Of a DNA stretch of 64,000 bases, positions 13,041 to 22,865 are shown one piece after another. The notes under the pieces were generated by a model, which was not told the origin of the DNA, ran no database searches, and saw only the letters and a program-made list of their open reading frames with translations. The position numbers were made by a program, and so were the translations under genes. The DNA lies in NCBI RefSeq assembly GCF_021869535.1, contig NW_026262593.1:69900322-69964321 (forward strand), written 5' to 3'. This DNA is from Mytilus californianus (taxonomy: Eukaryota > Mollusca > Bivalvia > Mytilida > Mytilidae). The first letter of the stretch is position 1; each line of letters begins with the position of its first letter.

Positions 13041-15290
13041 ATTATGAATAAATTTTCGCGCAGCAAAAAAAAAATAGTATGCGTAGCATCTGGGACATTA
13101 AATATAGAAAGTTTACTATTTCTAGGTAGCAACAGATGAATATGAATATTCAATCCGAAACAAAATTTCTGGCTTCCGTCAGAATATCAAATGATCGTCC
13201 CCTTTTTAGTAATTGTATGTAGAAAAGGGTACATTTTTTTATCAATTGTCACCTGGTGAGATTGTACAAGGTAAAACTCCACATTGCTAAGGCGTTAATT
13301 TACTTCCTAATTTATGACCTAACATAGGGATACGAAGTGACCCCGGATATTTTAATTTAATCTATTCTTCCCGCACAGTGAACAACCTCAGCGTGAATCC
13401 AAGCACTTCTTCGTGACAATTAAAGGTAAAAGTCAGGCGGCATATCAGATCGTCTATTACTGCAACCAACAACACAACAGTAGTCCGTTTTAAATCTTTT
13501 GATATGTCAGTGTTAATAAAGTTGTCTCGTCAATATATATTTTCATTCAAATGATTTTCGTGTTTCATGTACATGTAGGTGCAAACACTTAATCAGGTAA
13601 TTGTTTTCCAGGTCTGCATGGTCACTGCTTATCAACCGTAAGCCCCAAGTCAAAGAATTCTCGGGAATTATCGCGTGATTTCATAGTTTGGCTTATTACG
13701 TTAGACATGCGCTGTTAAATGTGAAACTGGTGAATTGACATACTTCTTTTGAATGTTGTCACTTAAAATGACTTATAAGAGTTTGAACATATATATTCAC
13801 ATTCTGACCTTTTAATTGCCTTTTTGATTAGGTATGTGATTTGTTCTTAATGATATTTTGAGGTTAAGTGGTAAATAGAGTAGAACAATCAAAACAGATT
13901 CGAAAGTACCAATATAAATCAGGTGCCATGTTTGTTTTCTTTGATCACATCGGTGTTATAACTTTATACATCCTTAATCTAGCTATGCACTAGGGTATTA
14001 TTAGAATGACAGTTACGTGTCAAATTATTTGCAATATAAAAATTGGAACTAAATTAAAGTATGTGCATGGACAAATGTCGAAGATCGTCTACATTTGAAA
14101 ATTAGTAGGTCGCCATTTTTTTTCGTAAATTCGAAATTTTGTCAAAACAAACAAAATGTATCCATTCTCTCAAAAAGGAAATACGGAAAATCAAAACCTT
14201 TTCCGAGTAAAAACAATGTACATATTCCTATCTTTTATATATAAATCATACTCTTGTAAGAAAGATATTATCCATGAAAATGTTATCAGGCGTTCTCATC
14301 TAAAAACAAAACATTTTTTCTTACTGAATCAAATGGATTGAATAGGCCGTTAAGGATTTAATTTTACCGTTTGCATCCATGAGTTTTTTTTATTTCCATC
14401 GTAAAAAATATTATAAAATATATTTTCGAGTTACGATGTCAATGCAAACAATGCAGGATCGATGATATACATTATATTTTTTGCCAGAGAATTTTTCTAA
14501 TAAATATACTAAAGTGAAGGTGGAATAAGTAATTTTTTAAAAGCAATAAGACATACTTAAAATATTTCAGATATAACTTTTAAATTAATAACTAAATGAA
14601 TACATAGCCCGTCGTGTCGTTGTTTACCCCCGACAGCGGCCGCCATTTTCAAAATATTGCAATCAAATGCGAAAAATGTGAACTTTTCAATCAAAGTTTG
14701 AAGCAAAACGTTTGTTTCCTAAAGTGATTCGGATTTTGATTTCTTTGCATTAAACGTATTGTCGACCTGCTTTGGGTTAGATATTATTTAAAATTGAAGA
14801 TATAAAAAGGTCCCATTGCAATTTTATCGAGTGTGTGGTTATGCCATCACGATTTTCAAACCTAATTTGAAGCAAGAATTCATATTTTTGAACTGAAATT
14901 GAGAACATACTAGTATTTCATTGTCAATTAGAAAAAACTTTAAAACGCGGGGTTGGAAGCTAAAATACACAATGTATAAAAATAATTACGATCGTTTAAT
15001 CTATGTAGCCCGTTTATTTCCATTGATAAACGATGGACTTGTTAAAGTCACGAGATGACCGCGATAGTTGGATATGGAATATCCTGCACCCGGAGGCGAG
15101 ATTCAGCTGGCCCCTAAACAATAACGTATACTAGTGTCAAGCCTATATTAGATCACACCTACTTAACAGTACGGAACTAAATCTGGTCTTCATTGATTTG
15201 TTGATAAATATAGCTAACTGTCTTTTCTAGAAAAAGAAAATTACACTTTGTGTAGTTGATGGCTTTTCTAGATTTACCTTTGTTAAGAAC
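13041..15290. other. Non-coding, nothing recognised apart from a family D scrap
   Basis: AT-rich, no credible frame. A short family D fragment with a 'cacccggaggcgagattcag' core lies at about 15085-15125. A 61-codon frame at 14156-14341 has no recognisable motif. Confidence 0.5.
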
Positions 15291-15294
15291 GCCC

Positions 15295-15855
15295 TGACAA
15301 AAAAGGAGTAGGCCCGGTAAGACCCCTTTTTGGCCCCAAAATATAGCATTTTTACCAATATGTTAAAATGTAAACTTTTAGCTATTTATTGGAAAGTAGA
15401 ATACTTCTGTTCCATAAATATGGGCTGTTTTGACAATACAATGCACATGCAGCAGGTAATAGCATCATAAATTCGTGCAATATTACTGAAATCTTCACAA
15501 TTTTACTATTTGTGCTAATTTTCAGACGGTCTTTGTCTAAAATGGAAGTGGCCGCATTTGTGTTCAGTCTTAATATTTAAATATATGTTGTATTTGATGA
15601 TAATACATAACATATATAAAGGTTGAGACTGAACACGAATGCAGCCACTTCCATTTTAGACAAAAACCATCTGAAAAATGACGTTTTATGGCATATTTGA
15701 TAGATTTTGCATATTTAAGCGTGAATTTGAGCTTTTCTAATGACCAAATCAGTTCAAATCTTTTACATAAACTAATTGAGTGTTTAAAAAATGTCAAAAA
15801 TCTTTCATTAGATGTACTTCGAATATAAGGCCAAAACTAGCCCTTACCGGACCTT
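15295..15855. repeat. Fold-back repeat with 48-bp inverted arms
   Basis: The inner arms are 15523-15570 and 15626-15673, each 48 bp, with four mismatches by eye and a 55-bp loop. Outer parts also look inverted: 'ggcccggtaagacccc' near 15312 against the complement of 'gcccttaccggacc' near 15840, more diverged. The structure would fold into a long hairpin if transcribed. It contains no coding sequence. Confidence 0.8.
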
Positions 15856-15899
15856 CTCATTTGAAGGCCGAGGATTTCTATAATTGCTTACATCCACTT

Positions 15900-15965
15900 T
15901 ATTTGAACTTTGGTGGACAGTTGTGTCATTGGCAATCATACCGCATCTCCTTATTTCTAAATATA
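15900..15965 (-). repeat. Interspersed repeat family C fragment, minus-oriented
   Basis: Contains 'tggtggacagttgtgtcatt' and 'ggcaatcataccgcatctcc', the reverse complement of the family C core 'ggtatgattgccaatgagac' seen at 39.9, 40.2, 41.3 and 41.8 kb. It is a short decayed piece. Confidence 0.6.
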
Positions 15966-16094
15966 TCAAATACTTCAGGAGCAGATTTTAAAAACGCCAA
16001 AATTCGTGAGATCAACTTTGCTTAAGGGAGTTGGAACCTTAGCTCGGCAACAATTTCTAAATTATCAATTTAAGAAAGGAATGTTATACATCAT

Positions 16095-16165
16095 CTCAGT
16101 ACCGAAGTACTGACTGCTGAGCTGACGAAAGCCTCGGGCGATGGTAGTCCCTGGAAATCATGGCC
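16095..16165 (-). repeat. Fragment of the hammerhead-bearing repeat family
   Basis: The segment 'cagtaccgaagtactgactg' followed by 'gcctcgggcgatgg' resembles the reverse complement of the 5' part of the element at 18655-18995 ('ccccgagggtatcagcagcc' and 'gaagtcaccacttctgtgtt'). The ribozyme part is not present here. The identification is tentative. Confidence 0.4.
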
Positions 16166-16316
16166 GTTAAAATATTCAAATTATTTTCTTTCTATATTTC
16201 AGTGTCAAAATTGTGCATACAATATTAGTATGAAACGAAATAAATAGTAATGATTTTTCGTCATGCTAAACGTTATATTGTAATTATCTATATCAGAAGG
16301 GAATTCATATAATAAG

Positions 16317-16525
16317 CTAGCGATCAATCATACCTTCCTTCTGTAATTCCGCAGACACAACGTAATCATCAAAGTAATTGAACAGGTACTCAAACGTTGG
16401 TCTGTTTGTCGGTACTTTGTTCCAGCAACTCAGCATAATTTTATAAACATTTTCGGGGCAGTTATGCGGTTTTTCATGTTGGAAGCCCATTTCAAGTCTC
16501 TCTAAAAGTTCCTTATTTGCAATTC
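16317..16525 (-). CDS. Src-type tyrosine kinase, last coding exon (kinase C-lobe and tail)
   Basis: Encodes 69 residues from GIANKELLERLEMGF to the stop at 16317-16319. Motifs: CPENVYKIMLSCW and NRPTFEYL are the conserved end of a protein tyrosine kinase C-lobe (subdomain XI, with the invariant Arg), followed by DDY and a short tail. The exon begins after a 'ttttag' acceptor (minus strand) in phase 1, completing a Gly codon split with the exon at 45246-45377. Length and boundary match the last coding exon of vertebrate Src genes. The enzyme would phosphorylate protein tyrosines at the inner face of membranes, as in the family. Oddity: the tail (VVSAELQKEGMIDR) has no tyrosine, whereas Src relatives end with a regulatory Tyr followed by a few residues. 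Upstream exons are outside the window or were not found. Confidence 0.85.
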
Positions 16526-17244
16526 CTAAAACAAATACCAATTTGTTTTATTTTTTATGCATATTTTCGTATGTAGGTATTTTATTCATTTAAAATACTA
16601 CCACTAATGATAATAATAATGATCGCAACCATAAATAATAATACTAATTGCAAATGATAGAACTATTATTATTGCAGAGAACACTTCCATTGTTCAAACA
16701 TTTAACCAAAAATTGTTCCAAATTCAATGTAAACTGAGCTGGCGATAAAGACAAACATGCACACGATACCAATGAATTTAAATTCTGTTCGGGCATTCAA
16801 ATAAGAAAAATAAAAGTTACTTTCGATTTGGAAAACCCCCACTTAAAGTGTCATTTTGATTTTTCATACTGAATTAGATTGACAATTAACCACTTTTGAT
16901 TACAATAATGCCACTTCTGGTACTATTTATACTGATCTCGATAATATATTCATGGTAGATAATTCGTAATAAATTAAGAGAGATAGTTTGTTAAAACATA
17001 TTTTAACTTTCAAGGTTGTTGTCAACTTTCATACTGAAAATTGACAAATGCACAATTTAGATTCAAATTTAATTGTTCATTGCTTAATCTAATAACTAAG
17101 TAACTGAAATTTCATATAAAATAGCAACCCTAAGATACGATGAGCACAGATTTAAAATGGCGATAAGACAAAGACAAATGTAAAATAAAGAAAAAACAAT
17201 TTAGGTAGTATTGTACCCTTAAAATACTTGCTTTCCATCTAAAA
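16526..17244. other. Intron sequence, nothing recognised
   Basis: The start of the 28,720-bp intron (16526-45245) of the Src-type kinase gene, at its 3' splice side. AT-rich, with no frame or repeat identified. The acceptor tract reads 'ttttag' on the minus strand. Confidence 0.6.
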
Positions 17245-17395
17245 AGAGAGGCGAAAGAAACCAAAGGTCAGTTGTCAGTTTATTTTCGACTCATAATTCG
17301 AAATTAAACTGACAACGCCATGGCAAAAAAAAGGACAAAAAGACACAAACAGTATACAAAAACACAACAGAAAAGTAAAGACAATGGGGAAGCTG
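17245..17395 (+). repeat. Family A fragment embedded in a reverse-transcriptase remnant
   Basis: Contains 'gaggcgaaagaaacc', 'aactgacaacgccatggc' and an aaaaggacaaaaagacac run, the first part of family A. It joins directly to the DDFSFPI end of the RT remnant, so the family A copy truncated that remnant or was inserted into it. Confidence 0.65.
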
Positions 17396-17885
17396 AAATC
17401 ATCTCTTTCGTCGCAAAGTTTCGTTGTCAACTGACCATCATTGTCAATTTCTAGATACGAGGCAGAATCAACTGTATCTTTTGTATCCTTTATTACAAGT
17501 TCTTTATGAGAGATGCCTTCAAAATAGTCACCAAAATTGAATTCGTTAGTGAAAGGATACATCTGTATAGCTGATAGTGAAGTTACAGGATATCTACGTT
17601 GGTCATTTTTTTATGAAACAAAGCAGGACCACCTCTTCTAATTTGTGTGGAATGGGGATTATTTCTGTAAAGGATAGAAAAGTCAAATGTTTTAATAATA
17701 TTGCTAGATGAAAGATTCTTATATTGTAAGTACTATAACAGATCTTTGTAGTATCCACATCTAATTCACAACGCCTCCAGAATGGTAGTTTCACAATAAC
17801 TTTGAAGCCCGGCTTTGGTTGCTGATAAAATTGATGTTAACAATTTAGAAAGAGGTTTCGTGGAGCAATGGAAGACTCAGCAATA
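17396..17885 (-). pseudogene. Reverse transcriptase remnant with the catalytic core deleted
   Basis: Minus strand from 17880: a stretch homologous to 20040-20310 ending in the KTFDFS-type motif (here frameshifted), then a jump to FGDYFEGISHKELVIKDTKD, SASYLEIDNDGQLTTKL and DERDDFSFPI at about 17397-17560. In the related copies the two parts are separated by the GIPM box and the YxDD catalytic box. Both are missing here, so the copy is an internal-deletion derivative. After DDFSFPI the frame runs into a family A repeat. Family assignment (Penelope-like) is from remembered sequence patterns and not certain. It is non-functional. Confidence 0.65.
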
Positions 17886-17904
17886 TAAGATTGTTTGTAA
17901 AGAC

Positions 17905-18160
17905 ACTCATGTAAAAGAGAAGCAAAGAATACCAAAGGAAAATTCAAACTCATCAGTCGAAAATAAACTAACAACACCATGGTTAAAAAAAAGACAAACA
18001 GACAAACAACAGAACAAAAAACACAATATAGCAAACTGAAGTCTGAGCATACACTTACCCCAACAAAAACTGGGGGTGATCTCAGGTCCTTCGGAGGGTA
18101 AGCAGATCCTTCTCCACATGTGGCACCCGTCGTTTAGCTCATGCTAGTACAAAATAAAGG
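17905..18160 (+). repeat. Interspersed repeat family A, plus-oriented copy
   Basis: Runs from 'gaagcaaagaataccaaagg' through 'acaacaccatggtt' and a gacaaacagacaaac run to 'aactgggggtgatctcaggt' and 'taagcagatccttctcc', then 'cacatgtggcacccgtcg'. Clearly the same family as 1561-1825. It directly follows the RT remnant at 17396-17885. Confidence 0.8.
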
Positions 18161-18284
18161 CAACAGTAGTGTATCGCTGTTCAAAAGTCATAAATCGAAT
18201 CAGAGAAAACAGATCCGGGTTACAAACTAAAACAGAGGGTAACACATCAACTATAAGAGGAAAACAACGGAACAACAGAAACAC

Positions 18285-18640
18285 TGAACTGTAACATACA
18301 TAGAAACGGACTATTTGATAACAACTGCCATATTCCTGACTAGGTACAGGACATTTTAAGAAAAAATAGTGGGTTGAACCTGGTTTTATGGCTAGCCAAA
18401 CCTCCCGCTAACATGGCAATGTTAAAAAATAACGCTAAAATGACAACACTACATGACAGGAAAACAGTACAAACAAAACGCAAGAACACTCAGCACAGAG
18501 AAATACATAAATAAATTATATAATAGTGCATTACAACATGTAAACCGCAGAATAACAACGGACACCTCCCATGAAATAACAACAGCACAGGACACCACAA
18601 ACTGCGCGTGACATGAATGGATCAACGCCACAAAAAGTGA
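18285..18640 (+). repeat. Interspersed repeat family B copy
   Basis: Contains 'ctgccatattcctgactagg', 'tacaggacattttaag' and 'gttgaacctggttttatggc', then 'tagccaaacctcccgc'. The same series is found at 21770-22080, 22690-22860 and 45855-46145, and reversed at 21180-21330 and 44400-44815. The 3' boundary is uncertain. Confidence 0.7.
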
Positions 18641-18654
18641 CATATAGGGTCGAT

Positions 18655-18995
18655 GCCACTGCTGGTGGAGTTTTTATTCCCCGAGGGTATCAGCAGCCTA
18701 GAAGTCACCACTTCTGTGTTGACATGAATTATCATTGATATGGTCATAATTATAAATTAACTGTTTACAAAACTTTGAATTTTTTAACTACTAAGGCTTT
18801 TCTACCTCAGGAATAGATTACCTTAGCTGTATTTGGCAAAAACTTTTAGGAATTTTTGGTCCTCAATGCTCTTCAATTTCGTACTTTATTTGGCCTTTTT
18901 AATTTTTTATGATTCGAGCGTCACTGATGAGTCTTTAGTAGACGAAACGCGCGTCTGGCGAAAATACAAAATTTCAATCCTGGTATCTATGATGA
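18655..18995 (+). repeat. Hammerhead-bearing mussel repeat
   Basis: About 340 bp from 'gtcgatgccactgctggtgg' through 'ttccccgagggtatcagcag', 'ttacaaaactttgaattttt', 'gattaccttagctgtatttg' and 'ctcaatgctcttcaatttcg' to the ribozyme motif and 'tcaatcctggtatctatgat'. I recognise it as a repeat very common in mussel genomes and transcripts. It has no coding capacity. It sits between RT remnants at 17.4-17.9 and 19.4-20.6 kb, which are on the opposite strand. Whether it moves as a non-autonomous retroelement is inference. Confidence 0.75.
18919..18960 (+). ncRNA. Hammerhead ribozyme motif (type I, short stem III)
   Basis: All parts of a self-cleaving hammerhead are in order. Stem I is CGTCA (18919-18923) pairing with TGGCG (18956-18960), one G-U pair. 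The core CTGATGA is at 18924-18930. Stem II is GTCT/AGAC around a 5-nt loop (18931-18943). GAAA is at 18944-18947. Stem III is CGC/GCG plus the A-T pair, at 18947-18954, with no loop, then the C of a GTC cleavage triplet at 18955. A stem III this short and self-complementary favours action as a dimer, as proposed for hammerheads in animal satellites and Penelope-like elements. Cleavage is predicted after 18955. Activity has not been shown here. Confidence 0.85.
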
Positions 18996-19435
18996 ATTTA
19001 TATACGTTATAACAGGTAAATTTGAAATTCATACAATTATATGGAACGAGATCCAAAAATTCACAATTATTTTCACAATACTGGTCCAAATAATTATCAT
19101 GATTCTGACGGTCTTGAAAAGTTATCTTAAATTAATGCTGTGACGACGTCATAATTATTTGGACTAGCACAATACTTTATCCATGGAAAATGGAAATCAA
19201 CTCGACTATACTGACAAATAAGACATGAGTGAAATGCACAAAAAATACAGAATTCAAACCACAAAGGATAAGACATAACATACTATCTAACCGTATCACA
19301 ATAGAAACATCATAACTAAATACATGAATGTCGCATGTATAAATACCGAGACACGTCGTGTAGCAATGCGAATTCACACTCAACAGTCATATTCGGGAAA
19401 AGGTCACGTTCGAAACTTAGCAGACAGACGTAGAT
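18996..19435. other. Non-coding, nothing recognised
   Basis: AT-rich. The minus-strand frame at 19177-19383 is low-complexity and hydrophobic and resembles translation of repeat sequence. No supportable feature. Confidence 0.45.
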
Positions 19436-19439
19436 GGTA

Positions 19440-19625
19440 AACCACAATCTAAGCCGTCGTAAAAATGTCGTTAGTTAGTTTAGACACAGTCACATCGTAT
19501 AGATCAACCAATTCGTGATGGTGTCTATAAAATTTACGGAGTGCCATTTTTAATCTTTCCTCCTCATAACTCTGTTGGAGCAGTTTCTGCGTAAGGAGCA
19601 CATCTTCAAACCCGGTGATAAGTAT
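19440..19625 (-). pseudogene. Reverse transcriptase C-terminal fragment
   Basis: Minus-strand translation from about 19620: GFEDVLLTQKLLQQSYEEER, then LKMALRKFYRHHHELVDLY, then VTVSKLTNDIFTTA and a stop near 19451. This matches the last part of the RT family found at 19670-19860 (DRELLLTRKL..., LKSSIRKFYGRHHELIDRYG), including the natural C-terminal stop. It is separate from and more diverged than its neighbour, so two copies of different subfamilies lie side by side. It carries no catalytic residues. Confidence 0.6.
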
Positions 19626-19669
19626 ATTTTTGGTATGTCACATTCGGGGAAAAGGGAACAGGATTATAG

Positions 19670-20560
19670 TTACGATAATTGGAACATATGCGTTGTCATC
19701 TGTGATACGATTATTCCATAACGGTCAATCAACTCGTGATGGCGTCCGTAAAATTTACGAATGGACGATTTCAACTTCACCACTTCGGACTCTTGGTTTG
19801 ATAGCTTCCTTGTTAGCAGCAACTCTCTATCAAGGAAATCATGATTTGTTTCTTGAAAATTATGTCCTCCAAACGTAACAAATATGTTGTCAATCAAGAA
19901 ATAAAGCATCTTGATAATATCAGTTTCAGGTAATTTTTTGTCAGAATCAGAGTGAGTTTTTACAAAGTAAGATTTATCCCTCCCTTAAACAAGAATCTTG
20001 TATCTACGTAGGCCATTCATTTTTATGAAAAAATGCTAACCAACTCTTTCAATTTGTCTTTTAGTTTGGAATGGGGAATACTTGTGTAAAGTGTAGAAAA
20101 GTCAAATGTTTTAATACTATTGCAATATGAAAGAATCTTAGATTGTACGTACTATAAAAGACCTTTGGAATTTTTAGTATCTACATCTGATTCAAGCCAC
20201 CTCTGGAATAGGCAGTGTCACAATAACTTTGAAGTCCGACTTTGATTGCTGATAAAATTGATGTTAACAATTTAGAAAGAGGTATCGTGGAGCACTTGGA
20301 AGACACAGCAATATTACATTGGTTGAAATTTTTAAGGAGCATAGAACAGACCTACATGATTATCCAGGATTTCCTCATTGGTAGGTTTCTTCGGGGTATA
20401 TGTTCAGTTTCCATGTGAATTTTCAATAGCTAATACCTAAAGCATTTATCAAGCAGTTAACAAAATGTTATTCTCTCACAAACACGATGTTGATTAGGGC
20501 TTTATCTGCGGGGACAACAACATATTTGCTCAGTCATTAAAATCCAAAATGTCTTATAGT
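19670..20560 (-). pseudogene. Reverse transcriptase pseudogene with internal deletion
   Basis: From about 20560 down the minus strand one can follow VVPADKALINIVFV, NEEILDNHVGL, GLQSYCDTAYSRGGLNQM, SIKTFDFSTLYTSIPHSK (motif A region), GRDKSYFVKTHSDSD, MLYFLIDNIFVTFGG, then directly HDFLDRELLLTRKL and FYGRHHELIDRYG to 19670. The stretch expected between FGG and DFLDR, which holds the GIPM box, the YxDD box and the following conserved block, is missing. Several stops and frame changes interrupt the rest. The block 20040-20310 is homologous to 17620-17885. The family is probably Penelope-like; no GIY-YIG endonuclease domain was seen, so the assignment is tentative. Non-functional. Confidence 0.75.
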
Positions 20561-21175
20561 AGAATTGAACACGGCCGCGTACGAAGATTATTGCTACTGT
20601 CTTTAGTATGATGATCTGAATGTTTCGTATTCGAGGTACTTGTCATGATGGTGATAAGGGGACAACTGCCATTTCAGACGACACCGTGTCCATGGTGACG
20701 TCTGGTTCGGGCTTTTTAATACTGGGTGACGTCCGAGCCAGTTTCCATTTTGATCTTCGTAATTTCATGCAAAGTATGCTACTAGGCTTATGATGTCCTC
20801 GGGGACATATTTCTTGTGTTTGGACTACGCCTATTGTTATGGAAGAAAAAAGGATGAAATAGCCAGAGAAAGTGTTTAAAAATATAAACACGTTATTTTA
20901 TTGCGGACAGCTATCTATCTTATCTGTTCCGACTTTTTATTAATAAGTATATAACTACCAGGCTTGATAATACAATACTTTGTCTATTAAAGAGGGCACT
21001 TATCCGGTAACATAAACTCTTTTGTCTTTAAATAGTAGAAAACATATGCTTTCTTTAAAAAAGAATAATTCAGTTATTTAGGTAATGACATATTACCATT
21101 ATGTGATATATCTTTCACAGATGACGGCGGATATGTTCCAATTGTCGTAACTACAATCCCGTCCTCTTTTACTTT
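20561..21175. other. Non-coding; possible upstream part of the RT pseudogene
   Basis: An 82-codon minus-strand frame at 20643-20891 ends in KPEPDVTMDTVSSEMAVVPL and continues towards the RT remnant, so it may be the decayed N-terminal region of that element. I could not recognise a domain. The rest is AT-rich. Confidence 0.35.
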
Positions 21176-21179
21176 GGAA

Positions 21180-21330
21180 AATGCCTGTATCTAGTCAGGA
21201 ATATGGCAGTTATTTTTTACTAGTTCCTTTGATTGATAGCGTTTGATTTTAGTTTTTATGGACTACACTTTTTGAATTTGCCTTGGAGTTCTGTTTTTTA
21301 TGTTATACTTTTATATCCTCTAATATGACC
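21180..21330 (-). repeat. Family B fragment, minus-oriented
   Basis: Contains 'tagtcaggaatatggcagtt', 'tttgaatttgccttggagtt' and 'ctgttttttatgttatac', the reverse complement of family B landmarks such as 'catattcctgactaggtaca'. Diverged and partial. Confidence 0.6.
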
Positions 21331-21359
21331 TAACGAATTCAACTTATCACCGAGTTTGT

Positions 21360-21595
21360 ACTTACACGAGCAACACGGTGGGAGGTGCATGTAGAACAGG
21401 ATCTACTTACCCTTTTGGAGCACCTGAAATCACCCAAGATTCGTGGTGGGGTTTGTGTTGTTTAGTTGGAAGTTTTCTATGTTTTATTTTGTAAACTTTT
21501 GTTTGTCTTTTGATTGTTTTCAGTTGTTTTGCCTTGAGATTGAGTATCCCTTTGGTATCTTTCGCCTCCTTTTTCACATTTGAATATATTTATAA
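21360..21595 (-). repeat. Family A copy, minus-oriented
   Basis: Reverse complement of family A: 'aggatctacttaccc', 'gagcacctgaaatcacccaa', 'ggtggggtttgtgttg', then 'ccctttggtatctttcgcc'. Diverged from the plus-strand copies. Confidence 0.75.
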
Positions 21596-21769
21596 TCTTA
21601 AAAGATGTTAAAGTACGTTCACATCTATAGACAGGGACGTTCAAATAAATTCATCTATCGTAACCGTCCGTTTACATGTACGCTAATCATCTGTCATTTT
21701 AATTAGAAATCTAGATTTTGCAATTTGCTGTGCTATTTTTTAACAGTAAAAAGTAAAAAAAGAAAAAAT

Positions 21770-22080
21770 ACCGAACTTCAGGGAAAATTCTAAACGGAAA
21801 GTCCCTAAGCAAATTGCAAAATCAAAAGCTTAAACACATCAAACGAAGGCATTACAACTTTCATATTCCTGACTAGGTACAGGCATTTTCTTATGTAGAA
21901 AATTGTGGGTTAAACCTGGTTTTATAGCTAGCTAAAGCTCTCACTTGTATGACAGTCGCCTAAAATTTCATTATATTGACAACGATGTGTAAACAAAACA
22001 AACAGACATAATAGGCAAAAAGGGCAAAAATTGGGATACAGCAGTCAACATTGTTTTATAATCTTAATCACTATAAAAAC
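21770..22080 (+). repeat. Interspersed repeat family B copy
   Basis: Contains 'catattcctgactaggtaca', 'gggttaaacctggttttata', 'gctctcacttgtatgacagt' and 'attgacaacgatgtgtaaac'. Closely follows the series at 45855-46145. Confidence 0.75.
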
Positions 22081-22329
22081 AAACAAATATGTCAACAAAC
22101 ATAAACAAAAAGGCATATCGACAAAGCACATTTTGCAAAAACGAAAGTCAAAAATACAAAAATTTACCATAGCACAATAACACAATGACGGGATGTATAA
22201 GTACAGAGCCACGTCAAATGGATATTGCCAAAAATAGAATAAACAGTAGAAGGAATAATTTACAGAGACAAATAAAAGAATACTATAACACGTTATTAAG
22301 ATGATAAACAACGTCAGTACCTAGAATCT

Positions 22330-22560
22330 ATACTTCAAGACCATCGTGTATTATTTGTGAAGTTGATACGAAATATTTATCAACAAGGTCTTGGTATTTT
22401 CCGATGAACTTTTTTAGAAAAAGGACGAGACGTTCTTCGACATACCCCTGGTTCATCAACTTTCTGCTCAGACACTGGTGACGTTCTATAAAGTCTGAGT
22501 AGCAGCTTCAAGCTCTTGAATATCGAATGAGTTCGGAAATGTATATCCCATATGAAGGTG
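22330..22560 (-). pseudogene. Reverse transcriptase C-terminal fragment
   Basis: Minus strand from 22555: SNIPTSPSYGIYISELIRYS, then RA, a TGA stop where relatives have Cys, then CYSDFIERHQCLSRKLMNQG, FLKKFIGKYQDLVDKY and STSQIIHDGL. It is the same protein region as at 10.7, 19.7 and 33.6 kb. The stop and the lack of everything upstream of this region show it is dead. Confidence 0.7.
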
Positions 22561-22689
22561 AAGTTGGTATATTGCTACTACGGTGGGGAAACTTATTTTG
22601 AAAGGAGGAAAAAAGAGTTTAAAATCTTTTATAAAAATCATTTCATAATAAGGTTCAAAAATTCAAAAATTAAACAAGTGTATAAAAAA

Positions 22690-22865
22690 GAAAAAAAAAA
22701 ATGCCAAAATACCGAACTCCAACGAAAATTCAAAACGGAATGTCCCCAATTAAATGGCAATATCAAAAGCTCAAACACTTCAAACGAATGGAAAACAACT
22801 GTCATATTCCTGAATCGGTACAGGCATTTCCTTATATACTTGTTTGTTTTAGAAAAACAACTTGT
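22690..22865 (+). repeat. Family B fragment
   Basis: Contains 'accgaactccaacgaaaatt', 'aactgtcatattcctgaatc' and 'ggtacaggcatttccttata', the first part of family B. A frame of 133 codons spanning it (22552-22953) is a by-product of the repeat. Confidence 0.65.

Noticed and set aside
12851..13153. 100-codon hydrophobic cysteine-rich frame on the minus strand
   Set aside because: Covers the 44-bp tandem repeat; the repeated CILCCIFNFCIQLLPAFC block is the repeat translated.
16121..16135. GACGAAAG near 16.12 kb as another hammerhead
   Set aside because: No CTGATGA core or pairing stem next to it.
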